A stretch of DNA of 64,000 bases, taken from contig NZ_FUWH01000007.1 in NCBI RefSeq assembly GCF_900167075.1, forward strand, positions 62,001 through 126,000, read 5' to 3'. The translations under genes were made by a program, and so were the position numbers. The notes under the pieces are model-generated. The model worked only from the letters and a program-made list of their open reading frames with translations, made no database searches and had not been told where the DNA came from. Each line of letters starts with the position of its first letter. The first letter of the stretch is position 1. Of this stretch, positions 17,201 through 24,204 are shown in pieces. The DNA is from Sediminibacterium ginsengisoli (GTDB lineage: Bacteria > Bacteroidota > Bacteroidia > Chitinophagales > Chitinophagaceae).

Positions 17201-19988
17201 TATTTATATACACTTCGTAAGGAAGTGTGGCCAGTGACAATAATGTCTGTACCCAGTTATCTTTTGCAGAACGTATTGTATAATTGATGTGCTGCCAGAT
17301 ATTGATGTCTTTGGGCTTACGCGCTGCTTCCCATATAAAACTGATCACTGCCGGGAGGAACAGGATGCCTAAACACATCAGTGTCCAGGTAACAGGTTCT
17401 GCGTATAACCAGCCCAGGATGAACAGCAACAGCAATGAGAAGGGAAACAGGCTTCTGCGCAGGTTATCGGCGATCTTCCATTTTGCAAGTGCGGATAACG
17501 GATTCCGGATGTATTTCCCTCTGGCATCAGGCACAACAGGCAGCAGCCAGGTTGCGATCTGCCAGTCGCCGCGGATCCAGCGGTGCCTGCGTTTCATGTC
17601 GGCACTGTACCGGGACGGGTATTCTTCATACAACTGCACATCACTCACTAATCCGGAACGTGAATAACAGCCTTCGAGCAGGTCATGGCTGAGTATGCGG
17701 TTGGGCGGAAAACGATCACCGAGAACTTTTTCAAAAGCATCGATTTCATAAATGCCTTTACCGATAAATGAACCTTCGTGAAAAAGATCCTGGTATACAT
17801 CGGATATGGTTCTGGTATAAGGATCGGTACCGGGTTCATTGCCATGTATCCTTGTATAAACAGAACTTCCTGCAGCCGGCAGGCTGTTGGATACACGGGG
17901 CTGAAGAATGGTATAACCTTCCGTTACGCGTTTCTTTTTTTGGGAATATACCGGCCTGTTGAGCGGGTGATCGATGGTTCCTACAAGACGCCATGCGGCA
18001 TCCCTCGGTAATTCCGTATCGGTATCCAGCGTAATAATATAACGGATGGAATCAAAATAAGATTCATCCGCTATAATCACTGAAAAAGCGTCTCTTGATT
18101 TCCCCCGCAGCAATTCATTCAAATGGCCGAGTTTACCGCGTTTCCGTTCATAGCCCATCCAGATCTTGTCTTTTGCATTCCAGGTACGCGGGCGGTGAAA
18201 AAGAAAAAAGGTATCGTTTGTTGGCCGGTCGTATTTCCTGTTCAGCTGTATGATCCTGCTTCTTGCCGCATGCAGGAGGGCTTCATCATCCGGCATATGT
18301 TCGCGGTCTGCATCATTGAAATCGGTCAGCAATGCAAAATGCAGGTTAGCGTCGCGGTTGGCGAGGAAGCGTACTTCAAGATCTTCTACCAACTGGTCGA
18401 GTGTTTCCATGCTGCTGAGCATTGTGGGTATCACTACCATGGAACGCGCACTCTCCGGGATCCCTTTTGAGAAGTCCATCCGCGGCAGCAGATCGGGCTT
18501 TGCAAGTATGGTGGACAGCCAGTTTACAAGCGATATAGATAACTGGCTGGTTGCAGTTATCACCGGCAATGAGATCAGCAGGTAAACCCAGCTGCTCCAT
18601 TCGGGTGTATAGATCTTATACATGAACAACCAGCCCATCAGCAGTGTAAGTATGCTGATGATACCTGCGTAGAATACTAACGGAACCCTGTTGAAAAAGC
18701 GACGGCATTTCTGCCAGAACGTGAATTTCATTCCCACTAACCGCTCCAGGCGACGCAATCCTTTACCGGTCAGGAAGTAACCAACATGTGTTGTACGGAT
18801 ATCCGTGCTTCCTGCCACATAATTATCATTGGCCAGTTTTAAAGCAGTAGCCGCTACCTGTTGCTCAGACAATGTACTGTGCTTGGCCACCTCTTCCACC
18901 GCATGACGGTAATTATCACGGGTGAAAAAATCCATATGCGGATATATTCCGGTTGCATCCTGCCGTAATAGTTCCTCTACTTTACTGGTTTGTTCAACAA
19001 ATTCACGCCAGTCGTTCGTACTCAGGAAACGAAGACTGCTGATGCTGTTACTGATAGACACCTGGTCTGCCGCCTGTTTCTGGTTTTCGATCTGTACAAG
19101 CTCAGTGCTCGTAAGATTGTTTTCTGACAAGCGTTGTTCCACCCAGCTTAAGGGCAGTGCCAGCACCGGACCCTTACCCTGTAATCTCCTGATCAGTTCC
19201 GCAACAAAAGAACTTTCCATGGGCGGATTTGACCTTGCCATATCCGCTATCACCAGTACAAGGTCTTTGGGATTGTTTTCCACCGCGTTGGTCATTGCAT
19301 CGGCCCAGCGGTCGGCGAGGCTTTTGTTCGTAATATCAAATGCGATCTTGATGGCAAGACGGCGAAGGTTCTCCAGCAATGCCAGCCGGAGCATAATTGG
19401 TATAGCCCAGAGCTCTCCTATCTTTAAAGGCGTTACTTCCTGGTATGCATGAATAAATGCACCAAGGCTTGACAGGTCGATACGGCCATCCGTATGCGAT
19501 ATGATCTCCACTGCAATATCATACACCCGCGGCAAACCTTCAGAAGGCCCCCGCTGCAGTTGCGGCAGACCTTTACTGTATCCTTTGGGTAAATGTTTTT
19601 TACCGGTATGGATCTGTTCTTCTATCAGGTAGAAATTATCCAGCAGCCATTCGCCGGCCGGAACAATACGTTGATTTTCCTTGATCGATTCAGTCAGCAG
19701 TTTATGTACATCCAGTAATACGGATTCATTATCTGCAAGTCTTTTCAGCAACTGTTCCGAAGGACTGCCGGATATGAGTACATGTGTTTTTGCAAGATTG
19801 CCCGCATAATCGGCGAGTTGTTCAACAGAAAATAATTCAGAACGCAGCGGTGTTTGTTCGCCCGCATATTTTTTCACAAGGTCATCGCCAAAAAAGGGAG
19901 TAAGAATGCTTTTTTTTATAGATTCGATGGCATGTGGCAGTATTTCAAGAATATCTTTTTGCTGGCTTTTCCTGTTCCTGACTTTCAT
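11256..19988 (-). CDS. ndvB: Cyclic beta-1,2-glucan synthase (NdvB/ChvB type), full length
   Basis: A 2910-aa inner-membrane enzyme that polymerises UDP-glucose into beta-1,2-glucan, closes the ring and trims it. Residues ~440-500 hold two TM segments. The GT84 domain follows, with LDTDTELPRD (~650) and RHRWIRGDWQ (~800, the QxxRW-type motif). More TM segments lie at ~845-1015. A glucoamylase-like cyclisation domain (GH189 type) has GISESGYNMIDTHMNYQ (~1460) and AHHQGMAF (~1560). Two beta-sandwich regions lead into a GH94 phosphorylase domain with GSGDWNDGMD (~2590). Length equals the rhizobial enzymes (about 2850 aa). No NdvA-type exporter is in the window. The gene follows a degenerate NtrC-like protein and has a sigma-54-like promoter. 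Confidence 0.93.
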   Translation of the reverse strand: MKVRNRKSQQKDILEILPHAIESIKKSILTPFFGDDLVKKYAGEQTPLRSELFSVEQLADYAGNLAKTHVLISGSPSEQLLKRLADNESVLLDVHKLLTESIKENQRIVPAGEWLLDNFYLIEEQIHTGKKHLPKGYSKGLPQLQRGPSEGLPRVYDIAVEIISHTDGRIDLSSLGAFIHAYQEVTPLKIGELWAIPIMLRLALLENLRRLAIKIAFDITNKSLADRWADAMTNAVENNPKDLVLVIADMARSNPPMESSFVAELIRRLQGKGPVLALPLSWVEQRLSENNLTSTELVQIENQKQAADQVSISNSISSLRFLSTNDWREFVEQTSKVEELLRQDATGIYPHMDFFTRDNYRHAVEEVAKHSTLSEQQVAATALKLANDNYVAGSTDIRTTHVGYFLTGKGLRRLERLVGMKFTFWQKCRRFFNRVPLVFYAGIISILTLLMGWLFMYKIYTPEWSSWVYLLISLPVITATSQLSISLVNWLSTILAKPDLLPRMDFSKGIPESARSMVVIPTMLSSMETLDQLVEDLEVRFLANRDANLHFALLTDFNDADREHMPDDEALLHAARSRIIQLNRKYDRPTNDTFFLFHRPRTWNAKDKIWMGYERKRGKLGHLNELLRGKSRDAFSVIIADESYFDSIRYIITLDTDTELPRDAAWRLVGTIDHPLNRPVYSQKKKRVTEGYTILQPRVSNSLPAAGSSVYTRIHGNEPGTDPYTRTISDVYQDLFHEGSFIGKGIYEIDAFEKVLGDRFPPNRILSHDLLEGCYSRSGLVSDVQLYEEYPSRYSADMKRRHRWIRGDWQIATWLLPVVPDARGKYIRNPLSALAKWKIADNLRRSLFPFSLLLLFILGWLYAEPVTWTLMCLGILFLPAVISFIWEAARKPKDINIWQHINYTIRSAKDNWVQTLLSLATLPYEVYINTSAILVTLWRMYITGKKLLEWNPSSSPINKVDKNLLQTYGAMWFSPFTAAGVLYWVAAWNPITLIFAFPVIFAWAVAPFIVWVISKPVKEEAAVISADEKRYLRRLSRKIWFFFETFITAADNWLPPDNYQEEPVERLAHRTSPTNIGLSLLANLTAYDFGYITATSLIERCTHTIGTMQAMEKYKGHLYNWYDTETLQPLNPRYVSTVDSGNLAGHLITLRQGLLALGDEKVIRKKIFEGLTDTVNVLLELQPAHFPIQLFREQLDNVCLRSPENPAQYRQCIDKMELAVNELKPSIEQTNDKLAIEWTGRLDRQLIQIKNELYNFMPWVLLPEPPSGFEEPDVLKQIPTLRELARMEHQILPVIDSYYSDNNTAAEEEWLDRLRTGITEAVRRAKETILMAERLAGECEGLADMEYAFLYDSSQHLLAIGYNVDENRRDHSYYDLLASEARLSVFVAIAQGKLPQESWFALGRQLTNEGVTPMLLSWSGSMFEYLMPLLVMPGYENTLLDQTNKGVILKQIEYGRKRNIPWGISESGYNMIDTHMNYQYKAFGVPGSGFKRGLSEDLVIAPYATIMALMVNPEEAYRNLQVMREEGFERRYGFVEAVDYTAARLPRGKSHVVINSFMAHHQGMAFLSLAYLLLDQPMQKRFVSDVHFKSTLLLLQERIPRITTFYSPGIHVADSSMVIETDLPMRVINTPNTQVPEVQLLSNGRYEVMVTNSGGGYSRWKGLAVNRWREDSTCDNWGTFCYIRDLDNNQLWSSSYQPVLQEGENYEVVFSQGRAEFRRRDHSIETHTEIVVSPEDDVELRRVHITNRSRKRRYIEITSYAEVVLASPVADAAHTAFSNLFVQTEIVEPRHAIICSRRPRSVKEQTPFMFHLMKVHDAEVAHVSYETDRSRFIGRGNTVQQPLGVTQSGTLSGSQGSVLDPVIAIQYRIIIEPLETVVVDMVYGMGDTRELANGLIEKYQDKHLANRAFELAWTHSQVILRQINAMESDAQLYGRLASSVIYANPSLRADAAIITKNRRGQSGLWSSSISGDLPIVLVQIEDQNNIGLVKQMVQAHAYWRLKGLLVDLVIWNEDHGGYRQELQNEILALIAPGVAADMKDKPGGVFIRSAEQLSVEDRILFQSVARIVISDSLGSLEEQLNRRNKLRTIIPYFTPSKIYPTLSTPALPVKDLQFFNGTGGFSKDGKEYVINIMPNSPTPAPWVNVIANPQFGTVISESGQAYTWIENAHEFRLTPWNNDPVSDKGGEVFYLRDEESGRFWSPVPLPRKSKSHYTVRHGFGYSIFEHTEDGIISSMRVHVDPELPVKYIVLKLHNRSGRLRRLSATGYMEWVLGELRPRSVMHVITEADSATGALLARNAYNTEWGNRVAFFDTDEQSKSITTDRTEFIGRNGTLANPDAMNRSKLSGKTGAALDPCAVIQAVFDLKEEEEREIIFRIGAGNDMGHALQLIRQVKGGNVMRDSFARMQQYWKETLETVRIDTPDTAVNLMGNGWLSYQVIASRLWARSGYYQSGGAFGYRDQLQDTLSLMHIRPELVRKQILLCASRQFREGDVQHWWHPPVGRGVRTTCSDDYLWLSFVTCRYVLHTGDTGILDESVYFLEGRPLNVNEESYYDMPARSAETASLYEHCVRAVKHGLRFGQHGLPLMGSGDWNDGMDKVGEHGKGESIWLAFLLYDILLKFSDLADSRNDTAFAAECREKAETLREDIEKNGWDGEWYRRAYFDDGTPLGSAGNEECKIDSIAQSWSVLSGAAPKERSVQAMQSAYRYLVRKDPGIIQLFDPPFDKSSLNPGYIKGYVPGVRENGGQYTHAAIWLVMAFAALGDADKVWELFQLINPVNHATTPEETNVYKTEPYVIAADVYAVAGQKGRGGWTWYTGSAGWMYQLLFEWLVGIRKEGDRLVFNPCIPDSWPEVAVQYKYQDTVFAIKIIKDRSAGKGRVNVVADEQQQPGNSIQLINDQKAHSIIVKTG

Positions 19989-20054
19989 TGAATTGCTTTT
20001 ACGTATCTGATAAACTTACCGGATGCTTCCTGTAAAAAAGATCACCCTTCTTAC

Positions 20055-20070
20055 CTAAAAAACAGTACCA
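20055..20070 (-). promoter_or_regulatory. Sigma-54-like promoter of the cyclic glucan synthase
   Basis: Minus strand TGGTACT-GTTT-TTTAG. The predicted leader is about 56 nt. The dyad at 20139-20156 is 68 nt upstream, further than at the other genes. Confidence 0.4.
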
Positions 20071-20138
20071 GCCTTTGTCATTGAAAAAGCATGCATGTTC
20101 CTTACGGAAATTCATTTAAAGATGGAGTAGAGATAAAA

Positions 20139-20156
20139 TGGGGAATTATATACCCA
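20139..20156. promoter_or_regulatory. 18-bp dyad operator candidate upstream of the cyclic glucan synthase
   Basis: TGGGGAA-TTAT-ATACCCA, two mismatches to TGnGGAA-N4-TTCCnCA. It lies between the NtrC-like gene stop and the glucan synthase start. It could also be part of a weak 3' hairpin of the NtrC-like transcript. Confidence 0.4.
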
Positions 20157-20159
20157 ATT

Positions 20160-21314
20160 TTATTGTTTGATCATGACTGAATTTTTTGCTGCGGTTACCA
20201 GTTCAGCGGGGAGTGATCCGGGAGTTATTTCGTTAGTCTTCGTAGTTACAACTGCTTTATTGATCACATTTCTCAGTTCATGAAGATTTCCCGGCCAGCT
20301 GTAATTTTCAAAAAGAGGTATAACATCGGCGGAAAAACTGATGCTTTCTTTTTCCGCATCTGTGATGGCCTGCTTCAAAAAATGCTCTGCAAAAACCATA
20401 ATATCATCCTTACGTTCTCTCAGCGGCGGGACTGAAATATTAAAGTCATTAAGCGTATAATACAATTCATCGCTGAATTTTCTTTTGCGTACCGCTGTCC
20501 ATACACTCTCGTTACTGGATGCAAGAATACGTACATCAAAATCTGCATTCCTGTAACCATTTACTTTCCCTGTTTGCTTTACACTGAGTACTGCAGCCTG
20601 TGCAGCAGGACTTAACATAGTTACGTCATCCAACAATAAAGTGCCGCCGTTGGCGATATGAAAACTGCCCTGTTTGTCTGCAAAAAGCATGTCCAGCTCG
20701 CTGGAGCCGGACAGGGTGTTACAATTCACGATCACAAAGGGTTTGCGGCTGCGTTTGCTTCTTTTATGTATTTCCTGCGCAGCCACTTCCTTTCCGCTTC
20801 CGCTCTCACCATAAATGATCACATTGTGTTCGGTTGGAGCAACAAGGTCGATTTGTTTATTGAGTGCATTAAAACTGGTTGTTTTTGCATCCAGATGTTT
20901 GCTTTGTTTTGTAGCTGCCGACTTGCCCGTGCGGGCCATATCATCCTGCTTCTCCGCGGCCTCGATGGCTCTTTTGATCGTGGCTTTCATTTCCTCCATC
21001 AGGAGTGGTTTTGCTACATAATCGAAAGCGCCGAGTTTGATGGCATTCATGGAAGTGAGGATATCGCTGTAACCGGTAATGATGATAAAAGGGAGGGTAG
21101 ATTTTTTTTCTTTGGCGATTTTAAGGATTGCCGTTCCTTCCATATCACCTAACTGCAGATCGCAGATCACAAGGTCAGGCAATGACTGATTCAATGCCTG
21201 CATGGCATCCTTCCCGCTATGCGCTTCTGTTACGATATAACCTTCACGTGTAAGGAACCTGTTTAACAGCAAACACATATCCATATCATCATCTATCAGT
21301 AAAATTTTTTTCAT
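20160..21314 (-). CDS. Degenerate NtrC-like receiver-AAA+ protein without GAFTGA loop or HTH
   Basis: 384 aa: an intact receiver (Asp52, Thr80, Lys102) followed by an AAA+ domain related to NtrC. Walker A is intact (GESGSGKE, 169-176). The sigma-54 contact loop is deleted: GSF (216-218) runs straight into HIANGG, where the paralogue at 36459-37997 has GSFTGA plus about ten residues. Walker B reads LLLDD (226-230). Both arginine-finger positions are changed (FSDELYYTLN, Ser281 and Thr287, versus FREDLYHRFN). The protein ends after the sensor-2 motif WPGNLHELRN, with no DNA-binding domain. It is unlikely to activate sigma-54 directly. It could be a phosphorylation-dependent partner, inhibitor or decoy. 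Confidence 0.88.
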   Translation of the reverse strand: MKKILLIDDDMDMCLLLNRFLTREGYIVTEAHSGKDAMQALNQSLPDLVICDLQLGDMEGTAILKIAKEKKSTLPFIIITGYSDILTSMNAIKLGAFDYVAKPLLMEEMKATIKRAIEAAEKQDDMARTGKSAATKQSKHLDAKTTSFNALNKQIDLVAPTEHNVIIYGESGSGKEVAAQEIHKRSKRSRKPFVIVNCNTLSGSSELDMLFADKQGSFHIANGGTLLLDDVTMLSPAAQAAVLSVKQTGKVNGYRNADFDVRILASSNESVWTAVRKRKFSDELYYTLNDFNISVPPLRERKDDIMVFAEHFLKQAITDAEKESISFSADVIPLFENYSWPGNLHELRNVINKAVVTTKTNEITPGSLPAELVTAAKNSVMIKQ

Positions 21315-21372
21315 ATCCTTTCTTATCCTGTTGTATCGTAAAAAGTAGCAGCCTGGAGGTTAGCTCATAAAA

Positions 21373-21388
21373 TGAAAAAACTGTGCCA
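21373..21388 (-). promoter_or_regulatory. Sigma-54-like promoter of the degenerate NtrC-like gene
   Basis: Minus strand TGGCACA-GTTT-TTTCA, one of the best matches to TGGCAC with C kept at -12. The predicted leader is about 48 nt. No dyad was found upstream. Confidence 0.5.
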
Positions 21389-21399
21389 GTTGAAGGCGG

Positions 21400-22131
21400 T
21401 TAAACCAGCAGTTCCCGGATGTATTTCGCGTTATCAACAGCCGCCACAGATGCCGTATTATTGAAATATAAATACACCAGTTCTGTTTCAGACTGCTTGT
21501 GCCGGATTGATGCAGCTATTTTTTGCATGAATGCATCGTCATAGGATGAATAATATAATTCAGGGGTTCCATGAAACCTGTAATAGATCACCGGTGCCGT
21601 TTTAATCAGTTCATCCGGGAGGGTCGGGTGGCTAATGCCGCAGAACACAATACCAGCCTCTTTGCATGCAGTCATTACTTCAGAATTCCACCAGCTGGCA
21701 TGACGGAATTCCACAACATTCATAAACCCGCCTGAAAGATTTCCGATGATATGCTCCAGCCGCTCGGGCGTAAAAGAATAAGAGGGCGGTAACTGGAAAA
21801 GGATACAGCCTGCTTTTTCGCGTAGCCCTTCCGACACGAATGAATAAAACTCATTCAGTTCAGTTTTTACATTTACAAACTTGCGGTAATGCGTAATCAG
21901 GCGCGGCGCTTTTACTGAAAAGGAAAAATGATCCGGCACGGTGTCATACCAGCGCTGGAACAACTGGGTGGATGGCTTACGGTAAAAAGTCATGTTGATC
22001 TCTACCGTATTGAATACAGTTGCATAATAAGCCAGCCATTTTGTTGCTGCAAGCTTTTCGGGATAAAAACGATTCTTCCATTCCTTATAAGAAAAACCTG
22101 AACAACCTGTATAAAAAACGGAATTCTTCAT
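21400..22131 (-). CDS. DUF72 (YecE-like) protein
   Basis: A 243-aa TIM-barrel protein of the DUF72 family, starting with the family pattern YTGCSGFSYKEWKNRFYP, with FRHASWW in the middle and YYRFHGTPELY near the end. It is cytosolic and its reaction is unknown. It lies 8 nt after the AsmA-like gene at the end of the tamB-tamL transcript. Confidence 0.88.
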   Translation of the reverse strand: MKNSVFYTGCSGFSYKEWKNRFYPEKLAATKWLAYYATVFNTVEINMTFYRKPSTQLFQRWYDTVPDHFSFSVKAPRLITHYRKFVNVKTELNEFYSFVSEGLREKAGCILFQLPPSYSFTPERLEHIIGNLSGGFMNVVEFRHASWWNSEVMTACKEAGIVFCGISHPTLPDELIKTAPVIYYRFHGTPELYYSSYDDAFMQKIAASIRHKQSETELVYLYFNNTASVAAVDNAKYIRELLV

Positions 22132-22139
22132 GTTCGTTT

Positions 22140-24203
22140 TTACTTAATAGTCATCACTGTATTTTTAACTCCTTCGAAGATCGATTTCCAGACCAGGTTA
22201 AAAAATGATTTGTATACATCTCTTTCAAATGTATAGGCCTGCGGCTTTGTTGCGCGATGATTATTCCTGACAATACTGTTCGCAAGAAAACTCATAAACT
22301 CTTTTTTTTCCAGGCTGTCACGGTCGTCTTTCTTAAGCAGGTCCACTTTCAGGTCTTTGTAGGTGAAAAGCATGTCTCCATGACTTTGGGTATTATTTCC
22401 ATTGATTGTAAACTGCATCAGTTCGTTATAACCGGATCTGATACTGGCCATACTTAAAGGGTTAATAACCGGGTTCAGTTTTGTAAGATCCATTCCTTCC
22501 AGTGAACCTTGTATCGTGAAGCTGCCGTTGGTCGTATTTACCGGGAGCTGCCATTCACATTTTATCTTACCGGATCTTTCAAAAAGCGCTTCTGCTCTTA
22601 CCAGCATCACCGGGTCTTTTTTCAGCAGCTCGGGCATATTCGTAACATGCTGCACAGTGGCGTTCACATTTGTAAAATGAACAGCACCCATTAATCCGCT
22701 TTTTGCTGCTTTTTCTTCATAGGTTACTGTTGAATTCTTCAGTTCGATCATGGGGATATTCCAGACGGTTTTACTTTTCCCGATCAGCTGATGCGGATAA
22801 TTACCGATACGTTTAATACTGTCCATCCGCAGGGTTTTGTCATTGTACACTTTGAAATCCAGCTGCAGCCTTACCATTTTTGCAGTGATCGTTCCTTTTA
22901 CAAGTGCAGGAAGATCAAACCCGGCCGCAAACAAATCTTTTATATGGATATTATACAGGTCTTTCTGCATCCCACGCTTAGCCAATGCTGCCCTGGTGAT
23001 CACGGGATTCACATCCAGTGTTGCAACTGAAAGCCCTGTATTTCCATCATAACGGATATTCCGGATCACTGTCCGGTGTATGCCTTTTGCCGGACCGACA
23101 CTTATCTCTTTTACGTCTGCTGTAATTGGTCTTGATACAATATATCCTGCGAGGTCTTTCACTGTTCGGTCAATCTGAACGTTGCGCAACAAAAGATCCG
23201 CTTCAGTTACATTGATTCTACCGCCCTTTGCATTATGTATATTGAAATTTCCCTTTTCAATGGTCAGCGAATCAACGATCACAGAGGAGAAGACTGCCGG
23301 CAGCCTGAAAGGCTTGTTGCCATTACGTCGCAACTTTCCTCCTGTTCGGATATCGGCTCCGGTGATATTGAGGCGACGGCTTTTGAACTGCTGATGGTAA
23401 ACAAAAAGATAAGGATCGAGGCCCGTAAATGTGGTGCGTGCGACCTTTATTTCCACAGCACCGCCGCCTTGGTCTGTAAGACTATCGAAAGCGAGATAAC
23501 CGGCTGCCGACTTGTAGATCACATTATTAATCTTCCAGTTATCATTACCGGCTTCCGTCACTTTTACATCTGCCTGTTTCACAAAATAGGACATGATGTT
23601 CCGGTAACTATGCGCACTGTCTACCAAAAGGTTATCCATGCGCGTACTGATTCCCAATGCACTGAATGTGGCTTTTCCTGCCGTATCCCTTACCACTACA
23701 TTTCCATTCCTGATACTGATATAACCTGCTTTCACATGTTCGAAACGACCAGTGATCCTTTGATATAATTCAAGTGTATCGTTTTGCTGATCCGGTTTTG
23801 TGCTCTTCCACCTGCTGATCATGATCACCGGGTTTTCAAGTTCTATTCCCTTTACTTCAAGTGATGTGTTTGTAAGTAAATCCAGCGACGCAAGACCGAG
23901 AATGGTGAGTTTGGCTACATGTACATCCATTGTTACTGCCGGCAATTCTCCCTTGCTCTGTAAAGCTTTCAGTCTGCTGCTGTCTATCCGCAGGCTTACA
24001 TTATACAGGAAGGCATTCCCATTCACTTCATCCAGCTCGGATGAATCATACGATAATTTGTACAGGCTATCCGTTTTATTCTTCACCACATTTAAAACGG
24101 CCTGTTTCACAATATCCTTCTTACGTGTCGTCCACCAGAAGATCCCGCCTGATAGGAGCAGTACGAGCACAATGACCCAGATACTTCGTTTTTTCGTCAT
24201 CAT
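22140..24203 (-). CDS. AsmA-like / DUF748-type envelope protein
   Basis: 687 aa with one N-terminal TM helix (SIWVIVLVLLLSGGIFWWTT) and a long beta-rich periplasmic part. The repeated beta pattern and the LEVKGIELENPVIMISRW segment resemble the AsmA/DUF748 superfamily of bridge-like lipid-transfer proteins. Its position one base after tamL, in a tamB-tamL operon, supports a role in outer-membrane biogenesis or lipid transport. The family call rests on pattern and context only. Confidence 0.6.
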   Translation of the reverse strand: MMTKKRSIWVIVLVLLLSGGIFWWTTRKKDIVKQAVLNVVKNKTDSLYKLSYDSSELDEVNGNAFLYNVSLRIDSSRLKALQSKGELPAVTMDVHVAKLTILGLASLDLLTNTSLEVKGIELENPVIMISRWKSTKPDQQNDTLELYQRITGRFEHVKAGYISIRNGNVVVRDTAGKATFSALGISTRMDNLLVDSAHSYRNIMSYFVKQADVKVTEAGNDNWKINNVIYKSAAGYLAFDSLTDQGGGAVEIKVARTTFTGLDPYLFVYHQQFKSRRLNITGADIRTGGKLRRNGNKPFRLPAVFSSVIVDSLTIEKGNFNIHNAKGGRINVTEADLLLRNVQIDRTVKDLAGYIVSRPITADVKEISVGPAKGIHRTVIRNIRYDGNTGLSVATLDVNPVITRAALAKRGMQKDLYNIHIKDLFAAGFDLPALVKGTITAKMVRLQLDFKVYNDKTLRMDSIKRIGNYPHQLIGKSKTVWNIPMIELKNSTVTYEEKAAKSGLMGAVHFTNVNATVQHVTNMPELLKKDPVMLVRAEALFERSGKIKCEWQLPVNTTNGSFTIQGSLEGMDLTKLNPVINPLSMASIRSGYNELMQFTINGNNTQSHGDMLFTYKDLKVDLLKKDDRDSLEKKEFMSFLANSIVRNNHRATKPQAYTFERDVYKSFFNLVWKSIFEGVKNTVMTIK

Positions 24204-24204
24204 A

